Shown here: one piece after another, positions 1 through 6,236 of the stretch | Layout of the letters: every line of letters begins with the position of its first letter | How positions within the stretch are numbered: position 1 is the first letter of the stretch | Program-made: the position numbers and the translations under genes | Notes under the pieces: model-generated | What the model was told of the DNA's origin: nothing | The model's database searches: none | Seen by the model: only the letters and a program-made list of their open reading frames with translations | DNA from: a bacterium | GTDB lineage: Bacteria; BMS3Abin14 | Reading direction: 5' to 3' | Assembly (NCBI GenBank): GCA_029210965.1 | Contig: JARGFZ010000026.1 | Span: 1-36,621 of the forward strand | Length of the DNA: 36,621 nt

Positions 1-253
1 CTAAGGTTCTCTAAGTTCCCAACCTCAAAGGATAACCCACGGCTTCAAGGTTGGACAGGTCAATTCATTATGTCTAGGTCTGGGGGAATTGAAATGGGTG
101 AAGTTCCTGCAGTGATAAATGGAACTCTATACAAACACCCGGAGCTTGCAACTGAAAGTTAAGCTGAATCTATCTCGGAAATGTTTAATCAATCACTATT
201 CACCCGTCTTCGCTATCAGCTACGACGTGGCAGGCGGACAACTGATCACGGAT
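1..253. other. Non-coding left edge
   Basis: No credible gene, RNA or terminator is visible here. The open frames on the + strand that cross this stretch lack ribosome binding sites and run antisense through the cytochrome gene at 254-508. The segment is the 3' flank of that minus-strand gene, but no hairpin followed by a T-run is seen on the minus strand. Confidence 0.5.
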
Positions 254-508
254 TCATCCCTTCTCCAATTTATGACAGAAGTAGCATTTCTGCTTTCCTT
301 CGGGTGGTGTTTTCCCGTCCACCGTGTGGTTCTCAGGGAGGGCCTCAGGAGAATGGCATTGGAAACAGGTTGTGTAATCTTTCTGTTTTTTGGGATGGTT
401 CCCGTCCAGGGGCATTCTGGGGGTGGTGCTTTCAGGTGCCATGAGGAAGAAAATGAGGATGGCCGAGCAGCCGACCAGAAAAACAGCAGTTTGAACTTTT
501 TTATTCAT
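254..508 (-). CDS. Small membrane-anchored di-heme c-type cytochrome
   Basis: An 84-residue protein with two CXXCH heme attachment motifs, C48-C51-H52 and C75-C78-H79. Residues about 6-24 form a hydrophobic N-terminal segment after a Lys-rich start, fitting a signal anchor that exports the heme-binding part to the periplasm. The start is supported by GGAG seven bases upstream on the minus strand and by a sigma70-like promoter at 557-585. The spacing of the two motifs and the short length suggest a small electron-transfer subunit; I do not recognise a named family. It is divergent from the pirin gene. No partner oxidoreductase is adjacent, although a di-heme peroxidase-like enzyme lies 3.4 kb away. 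Heme number follows directly from the motifs; the partner is unknown. Confidence 0.8.
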   Translation of the reverse strand: MNKKVQTAVFLVGCSAILIFFLMAPESTTPRMPLDGNHPKKQKDYTTCFQCHSPEALPENHTVDGKTPPEGKQKCYFCHKLEKG

Positions 509-556
509 GTGATCTCCACAGTGTGGGCCTGGTTTTTTTGTATCGAACAGAATTTA

Positions 557-585
557 ACCATATCTGTTCCGTAATGGGGGGTCAA
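557..585 (-). promoter_or_regulatory. Sigma70-like promoter for the di-heme cytochrome
   Basis: Read on the minus strand: -35 TTGACC (plus-strand 580-585), 17-bp spacer, -10 TATGGT (557-562). Transcription would start near 550, giving a leader of about 40 bases that contains the GGAG site before the ATG. Matches are 5/6 and 4/6 to consensus. Confidence 0.45.
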
Positions 586-603
586 GGAGGGGTGACAGCA
601 ATC

Positions 604-624
604 GACAATTGCGAATTGAGAATT
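604..624. repeat. Three degenerate heptamers (GNNAATT)
   Basis: Units GACAATT, GCGAATT and GAGAATT follow each other with period 7. A related unit occurs after livG near 27597. No clear inverted arm is seen here. Confidence 0.5.
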
Positions 625-644
625 ACTGATTACATGCTTATATT
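616..644 (+). promoter_or_regulatory. Sigma70-like promoter for the pirin gene
   Basis: -35 TTGAGA at 616-621, 17-bp spacer, -10 TATATT at 639-644, each 5/6 to consensus. The predicted start near 651 leaves a leader of about 35 bases. The -35 lies inside a heptamer-like stretch (GACAATT, GCGAATT, GAGAATT at 604-624), so the repeat may have supplied part of the promoter. Confidence 0.45.
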
Positions 645-685
645 ACAGGACAAGGCTATGGATGAGGGGAGCAGATGGAGGCGAT

Positions 686-1549
686 ATGACGATTTTCAGA
701 GAGCCGGTAAAGGTTTGGAGTTCTGTACCAACGATGGAGGGAGCGGGAGTTCGCCTTAAAAGGGCGTTCGGGCATACCGAGATGCCCAGGCTCGATCCAT
801 TCCTGCTTCTGGACGATATTCACTCACGGAATCCTGAAGATTATACGGCTGGATTCCCATGGCATCCCCACCGGGGTATCGAAACTGTGACCTATGTCCT
901 CCACGGCGATGTGGAGCACGGAGACAGTATTGGAAACAGGGGCTCCATAAAGGACGGGGATGTTCAGTGGATGACTGCCGGCAGCGGCATTGTGCATCAG
1001 GAGATGCCCAGGGCAACAAGTGGTCAAATGAGGGGGCTGCAGCTGTGGGTAAACCTTCCCGCTTCCATGAAAATGATGGATCCCAGGTACAGGGATATCA
1101 AGGCTGATACAATTCCCGTAGTCACACAGGAGACAGGGAGCAGGGTTCGGGTTGTCGCAGGGACCTACGGAGGTGTGTCAGGACCTATGAGAGATCTGGT
1201 ACAGAACCCTCTCTACCTGGATATTACCTTGTTGCCGGGCACGAGGTTTACCCAAAGTTTTGAACCGGGTCACACCGTTTTTGCCTATACTCTTGACGGT
1301 TCCGGTAACTTTTCACCAGGAGCCGGAAAGCCTGTAGGGGATGAAAAGGTGATCCTCTATGGCCCAGGGGATCACATCGAGATCACGGCAGGAAAGAGCG
1401 GGCTGCGTTTTCTTCTGATTTCAGGTCAGCCTATCAGGGAACCGGTTGCCTGGAGAGGCCCCATTGTCATGAACACGGAAGAGGAACTGCACGAAGCTTT
1501 TCGGGAGTACCGTGACGGTACATTCATTAAAGTGGGAGAGCATCCGTAG
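686..1549 (+). CDS. Pirin family protein (cupin, possible quercetinase-type)
   Basis: A 287-residue bicupin of the pirin family, close to the usual length. The four metal ligands of pirins are all visible: H60 and H62 in the FPWHPHRG motif, and H104 and E106 in the GIVHQEMP motif. The ATG at 686 is preferred over an in-frame ATG at 662 because GGAGG ends five bases before it. Bacterial pirins have been linked to quercetin dioxygenase activity, redox sensing and modulation of central metabolism. The sequence shows the metal site but not the substrate. It is likely cytoplasmic, as no signal peptide is present. A sigma70-like promoter lies at 616-644, and an XRE-cupin regulator follows after a long repeat-filled gap. 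Confidence 0.92.
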   Translation: MTIFREPVKVWSSVPTMEGAGVRLKRAFGHTEMPRLDPFLLLDDIHSRNPEDYTAGFPWHPHRGIETVTYVLHGDVEHGDSIGNRGSIKDGDVQWMTAGSGIVHQEMPRATSGQMRGLQLWVNLPASMKMMDPRYRDIKADTIPVVTQETGSRVRVVAGTYGGVSGPMRDLVQNPLYLDITLLPGTRFTQSFEPGHTVFAYTLDGSGNFSPGAGKPVGDEKVILYGPGDHIEITAGKSGLRFLLISGQPIREPVAWRGPIVMNTEEELHEAFREYRDGTFIKVGEHP

Positions 1550-1560
1550 TGAATATCTGT

Positions 1561-1742
1561 ATCGGTGTGTCGGAGAATCGGTGTAACGGTGAAGGGATTA
1601 GGAAAACCACTAGACGCGGAGACACGGAGAGGGGGAGACACGGAGTAGTTATTATCTCCGCGTCCTCGCGTCCCCGTGTCACCGTGTCATGGGAACCTAC
1701 AAACGTTCACCGTTCACTGCTTTTTCCCCCGACACCACTGTG
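1561..1742. repeat. Nested octamer fold-back array
   Basis: Inner arms: four 8-bp units of the CACGGAGA type at 1615-1645, a 10-base spacer, then four reverse-complement units of the TCACCGTG type at 1656-1686. Outer arms: period-8 units such as ATCGGTGT and AACGGTGA at 1561-1592, and complementary GTTCACC- and CGACACC-type units at about 1703-1742. The whole gap between pirin and the regulator gene is therefore a nested imperfect palindrome. No gene is seen in it. Confidence 0.75.
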
Positions 1743-1793
1743 GTAAAGTGGTTACTGAACAATTTAAGTTCGTTACTCAAATCTGTTCCCAAA

Positions 1794-1822
1794 TTGAAAT
1801 ATGTTCTCAATGACCGTAAGAT
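1794..1822 (+). promoter_or_regulatory. Possible promoter for the XRE-cupin regulator
   Basis: -35 TTGAAA at 1794-1799, 17-bp spacer, -10 TAAGAT at 1817-1822 (5/6 and 4/6). The leader would be about 50 bases. An autoregulatory operator may be present in this AT-rich stretch, but none is clear. Confidence 0.3.
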
Positions 1823-1879
1823 CGATAGTGTTAAATCGCTTTCAAACAACACGATTTATTGCATGAGGGAGGAGCTCAG

Positions 1880-2455
1880 ATGCAAGGCGACCAGATCGGG
1901 GATCGGATACGCAACTTCAGGGAAATAAAAAGGCTTTCAACGGAGGAGTTGGCGGAAAGGTCAGGGCTTGACGTCAATTTCGTAGAACAGGTCGAGGAAA
2001 ATACAATCAAACCGGCGCTAGGAACCCTTCTGAAGTTCTCCAGGGCCATGGGTATAAAAATGGCCAACTTCCTGGATGTCTCGGTGAGCAGGGATCCAGT
2101 GGTGGTCAGATCTGGTGACATTGACGGGTTTCAGAGAACCGAACTGTCATCTGAAAGCGGTGTGCCTACCTCCCTTGTTTTTCACCACCTTGCCCAGGGC
2201 AAGATTGACAGGCATATGGAACCGTTCTTCATCGAAGTACTGCCCCAGCTGCCTGGACAGGTTAAGGTTTCCCAGCACGAAGGCGAGGAGTTTATTGCCG
2301 TTGTATCCGGAGAGATCGAGCTGCAGTACGGAAAAGACACCTACAGGCTTAAGCCTCGCGACAGCGCTTATTACAGCTCCGATGTCCCTCACAGGATCGT
2401 CGCCCTTAATGACGAGAAGGCTGAGATATACGCTGTAACCTACTTCCACTCCTGA
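1880..2455 (+). CDS. XRE-family transcriptional regulator with C-terminal cupin domain
   Basis: A 191-residue protein. Residues about 5-60 form a helix-turn-helix of the XRE/Cro type (IRNFREIKRLSTEELAERSG followed by a recognition helix). Residues about 115-185 form a cupin barrel with the pattern GEEFIAVVSGEIELQYG and a PHRIVA motif. This architecture is typical of small-molecule-responsive regulators in the PuuR/SinR-like group. The ATG at 1880 is chosen over a TTG at 1859 because GGGAGGAG precedes it at good spacing. The ligand is unknown. Its nearest neighbour is the pirin gene upstream, and a hairpin lies just after the stop codon. Confidence 0.9.
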   Translation: MQGDQIGDRIRNFREIKRLSTEELAERSGLDVNFVEQVEENTIKPALGTLLKFSRAMGIKMANFLDVSVSRDPVVVRSGDIDGFQRTELSSESGVPTSLVFHHLAQGKIDRHMEPFFIEVLPQLPGQVKVSQHEGEEFIAVVSGEIELQYGKDTYRLKPRDSAYYSSDVPHRIVALNDEKAEIYAVTYFHS

Positions 2456-2469
2456 AAAGAATGAAAATG

Positions 2470-2495
2470 CCCCTTTTTCACGAGTGGAAAAGGGG
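2470..2495 (+). terminator. Hairpin after the XRE-cupin gene
   Basis: CCCCTTTT (2470-2477) pairs with AAAAGGGG (2488-2495), and inner TCA/TGG pairs extend the stem. It sits 15 bases after the stop. No T-run follows on the + strand, so it is not a textbook intrinsic terminator and may act only as an mRNA 3' end structure. Confidence 0.4.
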
Positions 2496-2630
2496 AGAGT
2501 GTAATGTGTAGAGTGCAGAGGAAAAATTAAAATCTAAACAGCGTGCATCCAGCTCGTTTCGGAGATTTGCGTGCCTTCACTCTACACACTACACTCTACA
2601 ATTGGATTACACCCTGCACACTACACTATT
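2495..2630. repeat. Heptamer fold-back array (AGAGTGT / CTACACT type)
   Basis: Left arm at about 2496-2520 has units such as AGAGTGT, AATGTGT and AGAGTGC. The right arm at about 2577-2632 has complementary units CTACACA, CTACACT, CACCCTG and CACACTA. The 343-base gap 2456-2798 holds this array, the hairpin at 2470 and an AT-rich segment before the lipoprotein gene. No gene is seen. Confidence 0.7.
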
Positions 2631-2798
2631 TCAATGCCTTTTCTTCCAAGCCTTTTTTGAACCGGTCCCACTGGACGGTGAACCGCTCATGTTTTCCGCT
2701 CCCGATGGGGTCTTTTTCGTCCCTGTCTAAACAAAAAAACGTAATATTTTGGAAATCAATGGTTTATAGGTTAATATAATTTTCAAGGAGGAGAGATT

Positions 2799-3635
2799 AT
2801 GAAAAAAGCGATACTGAGTCTCATGATACTAGGGCTGATCAGCTGGACGGGATGTGCTACCACCCAAACCGCCCACGACGATGGCGGGATGCATGCTCCC
2901 ATGACCCAGCACTACGAAGACAGCATTTTTAAGGTCACTGAAAACGGCGAGTTCAGCGTTGAGGTCCTGTTCCCGGACAAAAAGGTTGAGATGGGGGTTA
3001 ACAATGTGGATCTAATCATCCACAACAAGAAGGATGAAGATGTAACAGGCGCAAAAATAACCGTTACACCATGGATGCCCTCTATGGGACACGGCGTAAT
3101 GGAAACGCCGGTCGCGAACGAAAAAGGCGGCGGTCTGTACAATGTGAAGAACGTGGTTTTTTCCATGACGGGCGATTGGGAGTTGAGACTTGAGATCGCC
3201 AGTGGATCCACCGCCGATTCAGTGAAGATCCCCCTGCCCCCAGTCGGTGCCATGGGTCATACCCACACCATGAAGGCGCCCAGTCCGTCAGAGATCGATA
3301 CTTCCATGGAAAAAACCTCCATGAAGGGGCAATTTAACGTTTCCTATAAGAGCGACGTTCATCCTATTCCGGTAAACAGGCTGCTCAGTTGGAATCTCGA
3401 TGTCAAAACTGCTGACGGTCAGCCGGTTAAAAATGCCCAGATCAAGATCCTCGGTGACATGCCTGAGCACGGGCACGGTTTTCCCACAGAGCCTGAAGTC
3501 TCCGGTACCATGGAAGATGGTCAGTTCCTGGTAGAGGGTCTCAAGTTCAGCATGCCGGGCTGGTGGGTTGTAACCTTCCACATCACAGCGGGTGAAATGA
3601 TGGATCAGGTATCCTTCAACCTCCTTCTGAACTAG
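2799..3635 (+). CDS. Lipoprotein with two YtkA/FixH-like domains
   Basis: A 278-residue protein. A lipoprotein signal peptide ends in TGC with Cys19 as the likely lipidated residue; Trp at -3 is unusual for a lipobox. Two similar immunoglobulin-like halves follow, about residues 45-150 and 165-275. Each carries a short Met/His-rich motif (MPSMGHG and MPEHGHG) and ends in a MTGDW- or MPGWW-like strand, which is the pattern of YtkA/FixH-like domains. Such domains are often linked to copper handling or cytochrome assembly, and the Met/His motifs suggest metal binding. RBS AAGGAGGAG lies eight bases upstream. A MauG-type di-heme enzyme follows in the same direction, so the two may work together in the periplasm. 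The function itself is inferred. Confidence 0.8.
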   Translation: MKKAILSLMILGLISWTGCATTQTAHDDGGMHAPMTQHYEDSIFKVTENGEFSVEVLFPDKKVEMGVNNVDLIIHNKKDEDVTGAKITVTPWMPSMGHGVMETPVANEKGGGLYNVKNVVFSMTGDWELRLEIASGSTADSVKIPLPPVGAMGHTHTMKAPSPSEIDTSMEKTSMKGQFNVSYKSDVHPIPVNRLLSWNLDVKTADGQPVKNAQIKILGDMPEHGHGFPTEPEVSGTMEDGQFLVEGLKFSMPGWWVVTFHITAGEMMDQVSFNLLLN

Positions 3636-3734
3636 CCCGCATTATTCATGATGGTGATGAGATGTGAGCTAACTGTGTGGCAAATATGGATAAATGGGAA
3701 TGGCACGATAAACATCATGAATTATGCGGGCTAG
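3632..3734. repeat. 22-bp inverted repeat after the lipoprotein gene
   Basis: Arms at 3632-3653 and 3713-3734 are reverse complements with a single mismatch, around a 59-base loop. The left arm begins CTAGCCCGCATT and overlaps the lipoprotein stop codon. No T-run follows. It could be a transcription-terminating hairpin or the terminal repeats of a small non-autonomous insertion. Confidence 0.8.
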
Positions 3735-3871
3735 TAGTCTGCTGGAGAACTCATTCAGACTTCCAGCTGGGATTTATCGGAAGATGTTTTACTGGACCCA
3801 TGAAAAGGTAAGCTAAATTAAAGAATTATGATGCTGATCAGTCGTCTTGGCTACCTCCGAAAAATTCACAG

Positions 3872-3888
3872 TCACGCCGATGGCGTGA
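3872..3888 (+). promoter_or_regulatory. Short hairpin in the leader of the di-heme enzyme gene
   Basis: TCACGCC and GGCGTGA form a perfect 7-bp stem with a three-base loop, 35 bases before the chosen start at 3924. It may affect translation or mark a protein site. The leader does not match a riboswitch class I can recognise. Confidence 0.35.
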
Positions 3889-3923
3889 TCCGAGGTTGTC
3901 CGACACGCTGCCAGGGAGTGAAT

Positions 3924-5159
3924 ATGGCCGGTTCCAATAGGTTTTTAAGTCTGATACTGGTTCTGGGATCCCTTCTCGTGATTTTCCCTGGAACCGTCTA
4001 CGCCGGAGTCCATGACTGGAGCCCCGGTGAGGTTCGTACCCTGAAGTCCCTCTGGATCAAATCCCTTCCCACTGTCCCCCAGGATCCTTCCAACGCCTAC
4101 GGGGATGACAAACTGGCTGCTTCCCTTGGCAGGAAGTTCTTTTTCGACAAGAGGTTTTCGGGTAACGCCAAAGTCTCCTGTGGAACCTGTCATCGTGTGG
4201 ATTACGCTTTTACCGACGACCTTCCCCTGGCCCACGGTATGGGAACTACAGGGCGTAGGACAATGACTCTCATCGGCTCTGCCTACTATCCGTGGCTTTT
4301 CTGGGACGGTAGGAAAGACAGCCTCTGGTCCCAGGCTTTGGGGCCCCTTGAAAGTTCCGTTGAGCACGGAATCTCCAGGGTATTCGTAGTTTCCATTATC
4401 TTTCAGCACTACAGGAAAGAATATGAAGATATATTTGGCCCGCTTCCGCCGGTGGGAAAGCTGGGACGGCTTCTTGCCAGGCCGGCATCTGACGATCCAG
4501 GGGCTTTCAAGGGGTGGCTCAAATTGAGTCTTGAAGACCGGGAAGCGGTAAACAGGGTTTACGTCAATCTCGGCAAGGCCATAGCGGCTTACGTCAGGAC
4601 CATTTTGCCCGGAATATCGCGGTTTGACGAATACGTTGCCGCCCTGAATGAGGATCGCGCTGGTGATCTGAAAGGTATATTCACTGATCAAGAGGCCGAG
4701 GGACTGAGGATTTTCATCGGCAAGGCCAAATGTACCAACTGTCATAGCGGTCCTTTATTTACCAACGGTGAATTCCATAACCTGGATATTCCCGTTTCCG
4801 AAAAGATGCCGTTTGACGCGGGCCGGGCAGAGGGGATCAGTCTGGTGCTGGCCGACGAATTCAACTGTCTCGGCAACTTCAGCGACGCGAAGGGCAAGCA
4901 ATGCCAGCAGCTCTGGTGGATGGACACCGATACCAGGAAGTACAACGGCGCAATGAAGACACCCACCCTTAGAAATGTGGTCGAGAGACCTCCCTATATG
5001 CATGCAGGGCAATTTAATGCCATCAGGGAAGTGCTGGATTTCTACAGGGGATCTAAAAACCCCGATATAGAGCACCAGAGTCTGACAAACAGTGATCTCA
5101 AGGCGCTGGAGGCGTTCCTTGGAACCTTGAGCGGTCCAATCCTGTCGCTGGGGGAGTGA
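3924..5159 (+). CDS. Di-heme cytochrome c peroxidase / MauG family enzyme
   Basis: From the ATG at 3924 the protein has 411 residues with a Sec signal peptide of about 27 residues (MAGSNRFL... ending TVYAG). Two heme sites are visible: C86-C89-H90 and C270-C273-H274. The segments FWDGRKDSLWSQA and PPYMHAGQF are typical of the family. The longer frame from 3828 adds a non-signal-like leader, whereas GGGAGTG precedes 3924. Family members either reduce H2O2 (bacterial CcP) or carry out oxidative protein modification (MauG, MbnH). The FWDGR..SLW segment recalls the MauG/MbnH side, but this cannot be settled by eye. The adjacent YtkA-like lipoprotein is a possible partner or substrate. Confidence 0.88.
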   Translation: MAGSNRFLSLILVLGSLLVIFPGTVYAGVHDWSPGEVRTLKSLWIKSLPTVPQDPSNAYGDDKLAASLGRKFFFDKRFSGNAKVSCGTCHRVDYAFTDDLPLAHGMGTTGRRTMTLIGSAYYPWLFWDGRKDSLWSQALGPLESSVEHGISRVFVVSIIFQHYRKEYEDIFGPLPPVGKLGRLLARPASDDPGAFKGWLKLSLEDREAVNRVYVNLGKAIAAYVRTILPGISRFDEYVAALNEDRAGDLKGIFTDQEAEGLRIFIGKAKCTNCHSGPLFTNGEFHNLDIPVSEKMPFDAGRAEGISLVLADEFNCLGNFSDAKGKQCQQLWWMDTDTRKYNGAMKTPTLRNVVERPPYMHAGQFNAIREVLDFYRGSKNPDIEHQSLTNSDLKALEAFLGTLSGPILSLGE

Positions 5160-5171
5160 ACCGCGGCAATT

Positions 5172-5199
5172 GATCTCAGATCTCAAATCTCAGATCTCA
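5172..5199. repeat. Four GATCTCA heptamers
   Basis: Units GATCTCA, GATCTCA, AATCTCA and GATCTCA in tandem just after the di-heme enzyme gene. The same unit recurs at 33764-33777. In both places a copy of the palindromic MITE-like element follows within about 35 bases. Confidence 0.8.
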
Positions 5200-5222
5200 A
5201 AAGTTCTCCAGGATTTGGGATG

Positions 5223-5337
5223 CAAAGTTGATGACTTCGTAAAAAGTCATCATGTAAGGAAAGTGAAAATGACACTTTTCGCTTTCCGAGGAGCAAAAAA
5301 CCGATTACGGACTTTTTGCGACCCTATCAAAGTTGAT
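5223..5337. mobile_element. MITE-like palindromic element, short copy
   Basis: A short copy of the element also found at 22804-23127 and 33810-33976. It is flanked by a 10-bp direct repeat CAAAGTTGAT (5223-5232 and 5328-5337). It starts with the TGATGACTT..AAGTCATCA hairpin, contains the GGAAAG..CTTTCC hairpin and ends in GGACTTTTTGCGACC. Compared with the other copies it lacks the GC-rich hairpin and the AATCAATGAC hairpin, so about 55 bases are missing. No coding capacity is present. Confidence 0.75.
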
Positions 5338-5410
5338 CCTGTGTATCCCTGCGGTGCAGCCTGGAAATGGCTGCGAGGATATGAGTACTGGACCAGGACA
5401 TGCATGGAAT

Positions 5411-5477
5411 GAAGAAGGAGGAAGGAGGAATAATAACCGCGCTTATTCATCCTCCATCCTTCCTTATTCATCCTTCT
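5411..5477. repeat. Heptamer fold-back array (GAAGGAG / TCCTTCC type)
   Basis: Left arm units GAAGGAG, GAAGGAG, GAATAAT at 5414-5434. The right arm at 5443-5477 has TTATTCA, TCCTCCA, TCCTTCC, TTATTCA and TCCTTCT, the reverse complement of the left pattern. The 391-base gap 5160-5550 thus holds the GATCTCA array, the MITE-like copy, this fold-back array and the leader of the ferritin-like gene. Confidence 0.75.
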
Positions 5478-5550
5478 GATTATTTGACTATTCTTTACTT
5501 TCCCCGAATTCGTGGTAAATTATATAAGGCTCTTCTCAGGAGGTGAATTT

Positions 5551-6018
5551 TTGAAAGCGAACCCGGCCATAGGACAGACCCTAATCGAGGCGATTAAACA
5601 TGAGATCGAAGGCAGGGAGTTCTATCTGGCCCTGGCTAAGAGGGTTAAAAACCCCCTTGTGAGAAGGAAGATTCTCGGCCTTGCTGAGGATGAGCAGGAA
5701 CACAGAGAAACACTAAGCAGGCTCTATTGGGCTCAGACTGGTACGGAAGTGGGTGGTTTCGATGATTTTGACGTCAGTGTCAACATCCCTGATGAAGAGA
5801 ATATGTCTCTACCCGACCTCCTGCGATTGGCCATGGATACGGAAAAGAAAGCAGCAGCCACATATCTGGAAATGGCAGGAGCAGCAAGAGACGAGAGGTC
5901 TGCGGCGTTTCTGGAATATCTCTCGGAAATAGAGGAAGGTCATTATGAGGCACTGGCCTCCGAACTGGAGAAAATAGCCAGCAATCCGGGCTGGGAGGAT
6001 CAGGGACCCTCGGACTAA
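5551..6018 (+). CDS. Ferritin-like / rubrerythrin-type di-iron protein
   Basis: From the TTG at 5551 the protein has 155 residues. It is a four-helix bundle with the ferritin-like di-iron pattern: EIEGREFY in helix 1, EDEQEH in helix 2, DTEKKAA in helix 3 and EIEEGHYE in helix 4. The C-terminal rubredoxin domain of classical rubrerythrins is absent. The TTG start is favoured over the upstream frame start because AGGAGGTGA ends five bases before it. Related proteins act in peroxide or iron handling in anaerobes. The gene seems monocistronic, with a strong terminator at 6047-6075. Confidence 0.88.
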   Translation: MKANPAIGQTLIEAIKHEIEGREFYLALAKRVKNPLVRRKILGLAEDEQEHRETLSRLYWAQTGTEVGGFDDFDVSVNIPDEENMSLPDLLRLAMDTEKKAAATYLEMAGAARDERSAAFLEYLSEIEEGHYEALASELEKIASNPGWEDQGPSD

Positions 6019-6046
6019 AGGGAATAAAATTCTCGACGAATACAAT

Positions 6047-6075
6047 AGCCCGGGGCAGCTGATCCCGGGCTTTTT
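6047..6075 (+). terminator. Intrinsic terminator of the ferritin-like gene
   Basis: AGCCCGGG (6047-6054) and CCCGGGCT (6064-6071) form an 8-bp GC-rich stem with a nine-base loop, followed by a run of T. Confidence 0.85.
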
Positions 6076-6081
6076 ATATTT

Positions 6082-6200
6082 GGAATAGGGAAGGAGGAAT
6101 AGGGGAGGAGGTAGAAAAATTAATACATTCAGTGCAATATTGCAGGGAGTGTACTGCTGAAACAGTTTCCTACCACCTTCCACATACACTATTCCCTCTT
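6082..6200. repeat. Heptamer fold-back array with five units per arm
   Basis: Left arm 6082-6116 has units GGAATAG, GGAAGGA, GGAATAG, GGGAGGA and GGTAGAA. Right arm 6166-6200 has TTTCCTA, CCACCTT, CCACATA, CACTATT and CCCTCTT. The right arm is the reverse complement of the left pattern with the same unit count. The 49-base spacer contains a short palindrome around CAGTGCAATATTGCAGGG. Confidence 0.75.
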
Positions 6201-6236
6201 CTGGCGATCTAGTTTGGAATCTGAAAAAGTAAATTT

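Noticed and set aside
119-574. A 151-residue + strand open frame across the left edge
   Set aside because: It runs antisense to the di-heme cytochrome gene, has no ribosome binding site, and its protein looks random (Trp/Cys/Phe-rich).
2772-2780. TATAAT / TAATAT as a -10 box for the YtkA-like lipoprotein
   Set aside because: Transcription from it would begin inside or next to the ribosome binding site at 2785-2792, and the nearest TTGGAA gives proper spacing only with the weaker TAATAT.
3828-3923. Riboswitch or coding extension before the di-heme enzyme
   Set aside because: The leader has one short hairpin but no match to a riboswitch class I know, and the extended reading frame would bury the signal peptide.
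3945-4745. A 266-residue minus-strand frame inside the di-heme enzyme gene
   Set aside because: It is antisense to a gene with two heme motifs and family signatures, and shows no recognisable domain or ribosome binding site.
5172-5199. Possible CRISPR array from regular short repeats
   Set aside because: Units are 7 bp and contiguous with no spacers; no cas gene is in the window.
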